From Membranipora membranacea (lineage: Eukaryota; Bryozoa; Gymnolaemata; Cheilostomatida; Membraniporidae): DNA of 64,000 nucleotides. Location: positions 22,804,025 through 22,868,024 of the forward strand of contig OU612070.1 of the NCBI GenBank assembly GCA_914767715.1, read 5' to 3'. This document shows, piece by piece, positions 12,401 to 22,344 of the stretch. Within the stretch, counting starts at the first letter, position 1. Every line of letters starts with the position of its first letter. The notes under the pieces are model-generated. The model worked only from the letters and a program-made list of their open reading frames with translations. It made no database searches and was not told where the DNA came from. The position numbers were made by a program, and so were the translations under genes.

Positions 12401-15400
12401 TACAAAAACAATGGTTTTTGGTTACTCAGCTGGCAAACCACTGAAATGGTGAAGTAAAAATTCCAAACCATACATAACTAGACACATACTTGTACAGGGT
12501 AACACACATTCCCTGTTATCAGCGGCCAAATGTCTATGCAGACATCGAATTAACGGGAAGAAAATGTATATTTTTTATAATATTACAGTACTACCCCCTC
12601 TATGTGATGAAGCTTCTAGGACATTTACCAGGTTTACCCGGATTTGTCCTCTCTGCAGTATTTAGTGGTTCCCTCAGGTATGAATCTAAGCTCAGTCTCC
12701 TTGTTGCGAATTTCTAAATTTACACCTTGCTATTTCAGACCATTGTCATCGTTGTAAAAGTTATGTTTGCACTTACTGTGAATTTAGTATGGGGAGACAG
12801 ATGCCTAGTTTGTAGGTCTTAACGGTTTCTTTGATCTTCCTGTTGCCATAAACACAGGTTTGACCCTACCCCCCCCCCACCTCACAGACGATATACAGAA
12901 AGTATGAGCCAAACATATCTGAGATCCATGCGCTGAGGGATACATGATATGAACAAAACAAACACTATATTTAACAAGATCTATTTTTTATATCTCTTCT
13001 CACAATGGACATCCTCAATATTCATATTATAATTTAATTTGCAGTACTATCAGCTCAAAAATGAATGCTCTGGCTACAATAGCTATGTCTGATTTCGTGA
13101 AACCATTCAGACCCAAGATGAAAGATGGACATGCAACTATTGTTACGAAGGTCATAACCATCATAATGGGACTTTTTTCAATTGTCTTTGTGTTGTTTGC
13201 CAAAAATTTCGGCAGCTCACTCATTTCGGTAAGTAACGACGTCACCATTAAAACTCTCTTGCAATCATAAACATAGTATTAGCTGTTTCCAACAAAGCAT
13301 GTCAGTTCACGTAACCATGACATAATTGATAACATAATTGAAGTCAATTGGTTGCATTTTCTTTTTAAACGTTTATTGACAAGCAATTTTCATCATTTAA
13401 ATAGTGTTCTTCCGAGTGTGCCAAAACAAAACAATAATTAATAAAAGAAGAAATATGGAAGATAAAGGCTAACAATGAAAATGATTATGTCATGTACTAT
13501 ATAAACTCCCAATAAAATTTCCATTTAAATTTCCAAATAAATTTCCAATAAAAAAATCGATTAATGCAATGGTTGTATTACAGATGGTGATCACACTGAC
13601 AGGTGTTTTTGGAGGACCAAGCTTTGGAGTATTTGCAGTAGGAATCTTCTTTCCTTTCGTGAACAAAAGAGGCGTTCTTGTTGGATTCATTTTGGGATCA
13701 GGTGAGTAGCTTCATATGAGTGCAATTCTAGTATTGAAATTGATTATATGATATATGCGTGTAATATTGCATTTTATTTGTATCAAAAATCTTTGGGAAA
13801 TTGAAGTTTTGTTCATCTATTTGTCGTACACCTGACATAGCACCATATATTGAATGATATATATTGCATCAGGCATTGCATCAGATATTGCTTCCAAATG
13901 TGCATTACTTTAGAAGCATAATTGAGAGTTCATCTTTATAGTGTAATAGATTTTTCTAAGGGGAACGCTTCAGATGGTCATATTAAACAAATGAAATGTC
14001 CCTGACCACACCTAAGTATTTGTGAGGAAATTTATCTCGCTGACCTCAAATCTATACAAGAGGATGATCAAGATTTTTCAACTTCCTAAAATATGGCTAC
14101 ATAGATTGTATAATGGTGTAATGAGACCTCTGGGGTTCTTTGTTGTAGCATACACTGGATTGATTGGATTAGGAGGACTAATAAACAAAGCATTTGTATA
14201 TCAGTATCCTGTGACTACAGCAGGATGTAATGTGACTGATATCTCTCAGATACCTGACTCCAGCTTCCCTTACTACGATCCCTCTACATGGGACCCACAA
14301 TCTCACTACAGGTAAGTACGTGTGTGAAACTCCCTGTGATATTCGGAGAAAAATGAAACTCTTCACATTTATTAACAAGATACAGACTAACTGCTTTCAG
14401 AAAACATGTTTCCACCTAACGGATGTCCCTATGTTCTTCTTCTTCACAAGAACAAGAATTTGCCAACAGCAGAGTGTTTGACTATTAATTAACTTGCATT
14501 GCAGTAAAACCAAAACGTCATTCATCATTGCAGCAGCCTGGCATATGGATGGTGTACCTGGTAGGCCTTTAATTATGCCAAACTATGTTTATTAGCATGA
14601 GGTTCTCTTCGTTTGATATGCATTTATTTGTTCAGGTTGCTCATTGTCCTTTGACTCAGACCTTGCTTATTTGTTGCTTACAGAACGGGATTCGAGTCCC
14701 TGTATGACATTTCATATGCCTGGTCTAAAACAGGTGGAATTATGGTCACAATGATCATAGCAGTTATTGCCAGCTTCATCCTCGGTAAGCACTTTTATAA
14801 TAGTTGCTCCATTTATTGGGGGCATCATGATGCATATAGATTATACAAGTTTACGAGTTTTACCAGCTCACTGTCATGGGCAGTCAATGCATTGAGGTAC
14901 TCGTCGGTTACATCAACTCCATCCTAACAAGCATTCAACTTTTCTTCAGCTTAGGCACAGTTCTTCCTCCAATTCGTCTTAGCCTTCAGAATGCTATCCA
15001 TGTAATTATAACAATTTAATGATGTTTCTTTGCCCGTAAATGAATGATATCTAACTGCCTTTTATTTCCTACAATCTAGGACCAAAGGAGAAGGTGAAAG
15101 TGAATTATAGACTTTTATCACCCCATTTGGTGAACAGTAAAAATCTTCCCCAATCTTGGAGAGAATACATAGATTTCGGTGAAGATGATTCTATTTTTGC
15201 TCATCATAAAGCTTATTTGGCTTCACAAGACGAAAAAGACACTGAGTTGGAGTCAGGAAAGGTGAGATTAAACTCCATAAACACCATTTGACTAATTTCA
15301 TAACTTGTTTAACTACCTTATTGCAAAGTAGTCTATGGATGATTTCCGATATTGATTAGTCAGGGAAAGAACCAAACCACCATAATAATAGCAACACAAC

Positions 15401-15908
15401 CGTAAGAGCCCTTGTTGGTTTGGTCTTGGCCCTCAAACAGTTAGAGACTAGCTATTAGTTCATCATTTAAGTTTATTGTATCCTTAGTCTTTCAACACTG
15501 CTGACCTCAGAAATTTTACGGCAATAGGCTGGCTTTAATTGGCTCCATTGACAGTCTTTCGGAAGAAATGATCAAAGCTCATTGAACACCATTGGCCATT
15601 TTTTTGTTTTAAGATAACTTGGCTTTTGCAGCTTACACAAAAATGAAACATAAAACTAATCGAGTAAATTTGTTGAATATTTATCGGTGTCCACTATATT
15701 TGCTGTTGTTCCTTCATTATCATTTTGTGTTCTTACTTTTTCCATGATTAAAAGGAAGAAAATATGAAATAGACATGAATTATCAACAATATCAAATCCT
15801 GGGGGATAGAATGTTTTTGAACACTTTATAAAATTTTGTGGCCTTATCTTTTTTTAGGGTGAGGTAAACGGAGGTATGCGCATGGAAGAACTAGAAAATG
15901 TGTCATAG
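6441..15908 (+). CDS. SLC5-family sodium-coupled solute symporter (monocarboxylate-transporter-like), paralog 1
   Basis: Fifteen coding exons give one 617-aa frame: 6441-6625, 7226-7385, 7807-7872, 9591-9642, 9961-10028, 10489-10640, 11107-11259, 12080-12209, 12589-12677, 13045-13228, 13584-13701, 14149-14311, 14684-14784, 15080-15261 and 15858-15908. All introns are GT-AG. The product resembles SLC5A8/SLC5A12/SLC5A6-type transporters (about 610-640 aa), plasma-membrane proteins that couple Na+ to uptake of small carboxylates or vitamins. Visible family signs are the TM1 segment ending SCSLLASWISS, PGEVYSFGT, GGMKAVLWTDTMQ, and SGSLSTISSKMNALA near residue 346, where this fold binds Na+. There are about 13 hydrophobic segments, a CNVT sequon (N480) in an outer loop and an acidic C-terminal tail. 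The substrate cannot be told from sequence. It is tandem to a second copy at 26544. Confidence 0.93.
8273..8306. repeat. Perfect 34-bp palindrome in intron 3
   Basis: The arms TCACAGAGTAAGGATAT and ATATCCTTACTCTGTGA (17 bp each) are exact inverse complements with no spacer. It lies in intron 3 of the first SLC5 gene. It could be a tiny MITE remnant or an extrudable cruciform. No coding is affected. Confidence 0.85.
11326..11540 (+). repeat. tRNA-related SINE-like repeat in intron 7
   Basis: GTGTTTGATTCCCGG (11378-11392) resembles a Pol III B box. It is followed by CAGGAAGAGCATCCAACC and GGATCCAGTCCGTAGACCC, a body typical of dispersed short repeats. The A box and exact ends are unclear. It lies within intron 7 of the first SLC5 gene. 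Confidence 0.4.
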
Positions 15909-16148
15909 GATGTATACTGATGGATAAGAACATAGTTTATGTGATATATTTTGTTTAATAATTAATTTAATAATTTTATATTTATTGCGCTTCATCATTA
16001 TGATTGTTACATTTCATTCAAATATTTTAATTTGATTATTAGTAGGTTCGGTAAAAGCACATTGCCAATATGAGTTTTATTTTAATGTTTTAAATCTTTT
16101 ACAATTTTTAGAGGTCAAATGTTGGAGAATTAGACGATTCTAGAGCGC

Positions 16149-16154
16149 AATAAA
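16149..16154 (+). promoter_or_regulatory. Candidate poly(A) signal of SLC5 paralog 1
   Basis: AATAAA lies about 240 bases after the stop codon, within an AT-rich stretch. It is the first canonical hexamer seen downstream. The cleavage site is not determined. Confidence 0.4.
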
Positions 16155-16499
16155 TTCACACTATTCTTTTACCCTGTTCTAAGGATTGTTGCTCCATTTA
16201 CGGAGTTGTTGAGTAGATTTGGCTAAGGTTACCACTTCTGCTGAGTTGTTTACAGCATGAGAGGCATCTTGCTTCAAAAATAGAGTAAACAATAAAATCA
16301 TCATTCTAGCCCTGATAAAAACAGAAAAAAACACTTTTGGTATAATAAAAGTTATTACGGGATTCGGCAATTTATAAAGTTTTATACTACTCACTATTTT
16401 TCTTTGTAAATTTTCTTACCCTAAAAAACGTCAGCTGTGCCTACGGATTAAGATCAGCTGAAGTATCAACCACATCTAACAATGTTGAAAAATGACTCG

Positions 16500-16700
16500 G
16501 ATATTACAATCTGCGGTCTGTGTCGCTGACTGCTCACCAATGCTTACCAATGTGTCGCATTAACTGTCTCAGCGGAAATCAATCTTGCGAATCAATCAGT
16601 GCGAACTGGGAGGTGTTCCAATGGTTCGCACAGCTCCAAAATTTGCTCAGCGACACCCCCTGGAAACATAGTAGGGCCTATTGTTTTAGGCTCACGGTGC
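16500..16700. repeat. Dispersed repeat, copy A
   Basis: CAGTGCGAACTG followed by GGGAGGT, TCC, ATGG, TCG and ACAGC then CCAAA recurs at 21745-21830 with point differences. It is therefore a dispersed repeat, not a gene. Nothing else was recognised between the first SLC5 gene and the tandem repeats that follow. Confidence 0.4.
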
Positions 16701-16820
16701 TAGAAAATCATTAATTTAATAAATGTTGTCATATCCCATGAGGTAATGTTAGTATTTTCTATGTAATTGGATTATTTTAAAAAGTTTGATGAGAAAAGGG
16801 GGAAGGATAAAAACTACTTT

Positions 16821-19124
16821 TTTCTTTCTTATAATGTATCATATTATAGTCGGAAAAATATGGGCGCCTCAAGCATTTATAACCAAAAGTGACGATCAAC
16901 ACCACTGTATATGTTGTTTGGCAGACAGGGTACTTGCCATAGTATAAGATGTTGTTAAATCTGGTACAGAATTGACGAACAAATGAACACCATCACCAGG
17001 AAGTTGTTAGAATTTCAACAATGTGCGACATAGGTTAGTGAGAGGGAGGTGGGAGGGGAATTTGAGCAGATTTTTTTCTTTCAATACTGGCATGCTGACA
17101 GGAAATCAGATTGAAGGAAAGAAGATGTGAATAACATATAAGCCTATCATTGGCTGTGAACAGTTGTTCTAAGTTGTCCTTACCAATATGTTTTCCTTTG
17201 CTGGTTGAGGGAGGGCAACTTCTTATTCAGTTGACCTTGCTTATTTGTACCAAAACCCTTTGTTTTGTCTTTCTTATACTGTAACATATTATAGGGGGAA
17301 AATTATGGGGCGCCTCAAGCATTTATAACCGAAAGTGACGATCAACGCCACTGTATATGTTGTTTGGCAGACAGGGTACTTGCCATAGTATTAGATGTTG
17401 TTAAATCTGATGCAGAATTGACGAACAAATGAACACCATCACCAGGAAATTGTTAGAATTTCAACAATGTGCGACATAGGTTAGTGAAAGGGAGGTGGGA
17501 GGGGAATTTGAGCAGATTTTTTTCTTTCAATACTGGCATGCTGACAGGAAATCAGATTGAAGGAAAGAAGATGTGAATAACATATAAGCCTATCATTGGC
17601 TGTGAACAGTTGTTCTAAGTTCTCCTTACCAATATGTTTTCCTTAGCTGGTTGAGGGAGGGCAACTTCTTATTCAGTTGACCTTGCTTATTTGTACCAAA
17701 ACCCTTTGTTTTGTCTTTCTTATACTGTAACATATTATCGGGGGAAAAATATGGGGTGCTTCACGCATTTGTAACCGAAAGTGACGATCAACGCCACTGT
17801 ATATGTTGTTTGGCAGACAGGGTACTTGCCATAGTATTAGACGTTGTAAAATCTGGTGCAGAATTGACGAACAAATTAACACCAAACCAATTGTTCTGAG
17901 CGAAGCACACATAGCAAGTGTTTCGCCAAAACTGCGCCTTAGTTTATCAAGATATGTTTCTTGAAGGCATCGGATGACCACCTGCCCAAAAATCTTATTC
18001 TTGAGTCAGACCAGCCTTGAATGCTAGCCCAGGTTGCGCAACCTCCTCTCAGTGAGTGAGGAGTGACCCAGCCCTCTATTTTTGAATCCTTTAGGACCTC
18101 ACTGAACTTTTTTCTGAACTCTGCTGTTGTGACTTCACACAAAGGGCTGCTGCTGGAGGGTTTCAAGCGTTTTAAATACCAACAAGGCCAACCGGGAACG
18201 TCTCTCCCCCTACAGCTTTAATCATTATGCTTGTTGACTCTGCGGAATTCTTGAAAGAATTAATGAGCACTTCCATGGCACCCTTGCTAAAACACACATC
18301 GCCAACAGACATATTATTATGATGCCCTGCTGAAGATATACAATACTCGCTAGGTTGTACCCTAAGAACCAATAAAAAGCACAATATACCATGGCCGAAA
18401 AGCGCCTTTCATCTAGACTCCCCAAGACCAGCTCTGCCTAAGTGATCAGAGTGTGTAACCAAGGAGTAACTGATCAAGAGATATCGCCTGTGCTTTCTTT
18501 TGAGTTCTACCCTGTGAGTTTTTTTAATCCCCTCAATATTAACTTTATTTTATGAGTAGCAAAGGTAACCTCACTGTTCTTTTTTACACAAAAGAATTTC
18601 ATTGCTGACACATGTGAGAAGATTGCACTGTGTTTCTTTCCGTCTTTCAGTGCTAGGTTTGTGACCCACACGTCCAGTGACGAAGTAGACAATATTTTAA
18701 GCTTGTGTTCAGAGCAAAACATTTTGTATTGGTTGTAGAATTGATCATAGGACTTCTTTGAGCCCTCGGACAAAGACTTGTCTAAGAAACCCCTCCCCTT
18801 AGCTTTCAGACCTGAAATAATCAGTGCAGGGAATCTTTTATGTATCATGCGAATGTACCTATATTTTTATAACAAATCTTGCATAATAATAATTAGTGCC
18901 ATATGTGTGCTTTGACCTTCTCACCCCCCCCCCCCGCGCTTCACGTCTTGAGGCTTTCTTTCAATACTGGCATGCTGACAGGATATCAGATTGAAGGAAA
19001 GAAGATATGAATAACATAAAAGCCTATCATTGGCTGTGAACAGTAGTTCTAAGTTTTCCTACCCAATAAGTTTTCCTTAGCTGGTTGAGGGAGGGCAACT
19101 TTTTATTCAGTTGACCTTGATTAT
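16821..19124. repeat. 446-bp tandem repeat, three units, third one split
   Basis: Unit 1 starts at about 16821, unit 2 at 17267 and unit 3 at 17713, each with a TTTCTTATA start, GTGACGATCAAC and CTGTATATGTTGTTTGGCAG. Units 1 and 2 are nearly identical. Unit 3 is 17713-17885 and resumes at about 18954-19124 (CTTTCAATACTGGCATGCTG). In place of about 90 bp of the unit it has some 1.07 kb with a tyrosine-recombinase pseudogene. Either the recombinase element inserted with a small deletion, or units 1 and 2 are internally deleted copies of the longer unit. Confidence 0.8.
17939..18848 (-). pseudogene. Tyrosine recombinase (Crypton/DIRS-like) pseudogene
   Basis: Three minus-strand segments in three frames (18848-18507, 18384-18172, 18166-17939) read together as a phage-integrase-type recombinase. 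The N-terminal part has GSKKSYDQFYNQYKMFC, as in core-binding domains. The middle has FLLVLRVQPSEY. The C-terminal part has TPHSLRGGCATW (the H-x-x-R catalytic box) and LGRWSSDAFKK. At least two frameshifts and a stop break it. Where the family has its nucleophilic tyrosine just after SDAFKK, this copy has histidine (CAT). Such genes are common in mobile elements of marine invertebrates. No intact ends were identified. Confidence 0.75.
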
Positions 19125-21475
19125 TTGTCATGTCTTGGGACTGATTGCCAAGACAAGGAGAGTGTTATGAGGGCAGGAAAAAATCTTTTTTTTGTACTTT
19201 ATTTTATTTTGCTTTCAATACAGTACTAGTATCCATTTCACTAGTCCTCTATGGTTATTTCATTGAAGTGTTAGAACTAAAAATACAACATGCTTTGTCC
19301 CCCAGGATTGATTTTTCTTCTGAACAATGATAATGATAATCGAGATGGCTTCTTGATTGCGTATTATTAGCCGATGACGCCGTGTCATCAGCCGATGACA
19401 CCGTGTCATCGGGGATGATAGATTTTTAATACTTTTAAAGGGTATAAATAACTTTTTTAGTAGTTTACGCTGCCTTCTATATTAAATCATACTAATCATT
19501 TTCATGCGACGAAGAACTGATAAGAAAAATCCTGGAAAATTGTAAGTCCTACTAATGCATATAAAACATAATATGAAAATTACTAAAAAAACTTTAAAAG
19601 TTTCTTCAGTGACTGTAAGCGGCTGTATTACTGCTAAGGCTACTTAAGAATAGCTTGTATGTAGAAGGAAAAAAATGATGGTTGCTATAACAAAGAAAAT
19701 TGCTGCCTTTCATTCTTTGTAAATCAAGCGCTCTTCAAAACTAATATTAAACTATGTAAATGGTAATGACAAGAATCCTCAGATCTTCATAACGTGCAAT
19801 CCTGCCGTGAATGAGTGGGCCAAACTTACACTCTGACCTCTGACCTCTGACCTCTGACTCTGATTTTACTGTAGTCGTTACATCCAGTGAAGACCAAGCA
19901 GGATGTAAGGACTCAATATCTGAAAGAACCCATGACATGGAGGCACGTGAAAGATTTGACTACAAAATTTATCAAAGGACATAAATTACTGATTTAATGT
20001 TGGGGGGGTGGTAGAGGTGAATCTGTCCCGTTCCGACTAATAGAAAATTTTACAACATCCACCAGTCGATTGCTTTGAGATTGCCAGCAAGCATGTACAA
20101 ACCAAGTTGTAACCGAGTAATGCATGACCTAGAGCAGAGCTAGCCCCTGAAGAGACTCCCACTCAAGCCACTCGCATGAATGCACCAGGAAATATGCAGA
20201 TCGATTTACAACTGCCAACTTGCAGCCCTACAGTTTTAACACATCCTACCAGCAATACCCCTGATGCAGATAAACCACCAAACCTAATCAATAACACGTC
20301 TTCTCATGGATAGGATTTCTACATTACTTAATTTATAAACAGCTGAGAGGAAGAATAATTCAAGTCCTAGAAAGATATTAGCCTCTGAAAGTGAATAACA
20401 ACCACCCATACCCTGATGCTCTTAGAAAGATTTTCAGTGCAGACCTATCACAACATATTGAGAGAGAGCCATCTAACTCTTCTGAATTTCCTACTCCAAC
20501 TGCCTACACATCGACATCAGCTGGCCTTATCCATGAACCGTCCCTCCTCAGACTCAACCACAACACAAATCAACTCTACCTAATCCCCTTAAGCCCAACT
20601 CCCTGTAATGCAGGCTGTCAAAGTATGAGAAGAGTGATTTTGTTCCTTCACAGTTGTCTGGTTTCCTCCGTAGGCAGTCAAGTTCATGTGGGAATAGTCT
20701 TGCCTTTTAGAGGTGTGGTCTTACTTCCTATAAGGGCGGCCAAGTTTCTGTAAGCACTGATTCAGCTTTGACATCTCACATCAAGAAACCTGTGTAGCGC
20801 AGTATTGTTTAAAGAAAAAAGGTCGATATTACAATATGAGCCGTAAAAATTCAATAAATATAAATACAAATAAAAATTATTATCCCAGAGTGCACCAAAC
20901 AATTCAAGGTGAGGGAGGATAACTCTCAAGCAAAACAGTTGGTATTTCCCTAAACCTTGTCACTACTTTACAAGAAAATGTATCACAAAGGTGATACATT
21001 TGACAAGATTAAAATCATCCTAGTTTGGTAGAATAGCGCTAAGCTGCCTTAAATTCCCCCAGCTTTTTCACATTTCAGGACTGCATGGAAAACTGGTGTG
21101 AACTTATACATGATGAAACTTACACATATTGTGAATATCATCTGCCTCTCATTGTGCACCCATAGATAGGGGAACGCTATCACTTTCGGACACAGCTCAT
21201 TGCTCATTACATAATAAATTGACTGTAGTTGATCGACTTTCTCTGTATGAATGTGATGTAGGATAATTTTGTGACATTTGCATTACATCAGCTGGTAGCT
21301 GGGTTGGCAGCAGACTGTAGGTTTTTACATGCGGCAATACAATGACCTTGTGTGTGCGTTTGATTCTGTCATTGTTAATGTTGTAATTTACTGATGACAT
21401 TATACAGTGTAAAAGCACATGCTCAGAGACACTTCACAGCAGACCTGTAGATCGTTGAAGTGGAAAGCTGTCTGT
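19125..21475. other. Gene-free spacer with simple repeats
   Basis: No supported exon. Contents include a GCCGATGACACCGTGTCATC-type short inverted duplication near 19370-19410, a CTCTGAC heptamer repeat at 19831-19860, and a 10-bp stem hairpin AATGTATCAC-AAAG-GTGATACATT at 20977-21000. The remaining short frames lack recognisable similarity. Confidence 0.4.
19831..19860 (-). repeat. TGACCTC heptamer repeat (DR1-type half-sites)
   Basis: Three exact TGACCT copies start at 19834, 19841 and 19848, separated by one base, with a fourth imperfect copy. On the minus strand these are AGGTCA direct repeats with 1-bp spacing, the form bound by RXR/HNF4-type nuclear receptors. A plain microsatellite would look the same, so function is unproven. 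Confidence 0.5.
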
Positions 21476-21479
21476 TGTA

Positions 21480-21606
21480 TCTTATTTCATTGTCTACCAG
21501 TTAAAAAGTTCTTCACCAGACTCAACAATGCAGAGGAAACATTTAGATTCAATAGTTGAGTGCTTAGGATGTCCAGAGTCATGGTGTCGAAGGCAGCACT
21601 GAAATC
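21480..21606 (-). pseudogene. LINE reverse-transcriptase fragment
   Basis: On the minus strand the segment reads DFSAAFDTMTLDILSTQLL followed by LVKNFLTGRQ. This is the conserved DFSAAFD region of CR1/L2-type non-LTR retrotransposon reverse transcriptase. The rest of the element is not recognisable here. It is a short dead fragment. Confidence 0.65.
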
Positions 21607-21659
21607 AATTAATAACACATGTGCTGCAAAGGTGTTTTTCAAATTGCATTGGCGACAAT

Positions 21660-21835
21660 GGTAGAACCCGAACCCGGGTCACTTTGGTCAAATTCTTTGA
21701 TGCTAACAACTCAGCCACACCAGCCCTCTGTAGCTCGCATATCTCAGTGCGAACTGAACCTGCAGGCTCAATGCAAAACGGGAGGTAGTCCTATGGCTCG
21801 AACAGCCCCAAAGATAGCCTCAGGTTGATCCACAA
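21660..21835. repeat. Dispersed repeat, copy B
   Basis: It shares CAGTGCGAACTG, GGGAGGTAGTCC, ATGGCTCG and ACAGCCCCAAAGAT with copy A at 16590-16650. It contains GAACCCGGGTC and CAACTCAGCCACACCAGCCC, which resemble the arms of a reversed tRNA-derived repeat. The small open frame across it is not considered a gene. Confidence 0.35.
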
Positions 21836-22199
21836 AAACACAATGATTGTTATCTATATAAATAGTAAAGATTGCAGGTAACCACATTGAGGATTACCTC
21901 CCCTCTCCTCTGTTAACAAAAAGTCCAAAGGATGGTTTTGTATGTTTTTAATTATTATTGTAGTTTGCTCCACTTTTCTTCTTAGCAGATAACTGCTGTG
22001 ATAATACCATTAGAAAATTCAGTAGTCAAATCATTTTTTCTGTATTCAAATCTTGTGTTCTCCTTATAGCTATGGAAATTGCAGTCAGCCCAACCACACC
22101 TAGGATTTTTAAGAATTCCCTAATTGCAGCTTTTCCAAACATCCTGATACTCACTATCTTTTTGTTTATGTTTATTGCACAACAACAGCTTTATTGTCT

Positions 22200-22341
22200 T
22201 TGTGGCAACATAAACTTGGTTAATGGGGTGTTTTTGGCTGATGGTTCATAAATAGCTGGCTCCTACAGCAGGATGTAAAGTTACTGTGACTGTGACATCA
22301 CACAGATCCCTACTACAGCTTCTCTCACCAAGAACCCTCTA
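22200..22341 (+). pseudogene. Relic of an SLC5 exon 12 (decayed third paralog)
   Basis: The run CTACAGCAGGATGTAA (22263-22278) is identical to 16 bases in exon 12 of the first SLC5 gene. It lies in the same codon context (TAGC, then VT). After a small frameshift the sequence reads DITQIPTTASLTKNPL, against DISQIPDSSFPYYDPS in the intact gene. Upstream, in the position of GLGGLINKAFVY, is GNINLVNGVFL, followed by an in-frame stop. It lies between the two intact paralogs on the same strand. I found no convincing remains of other exons nearby, so this is either a fragmentary third copy or a duplicated exon. Confidence 0.6.
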
Positions 22342-22344
22342 TAT

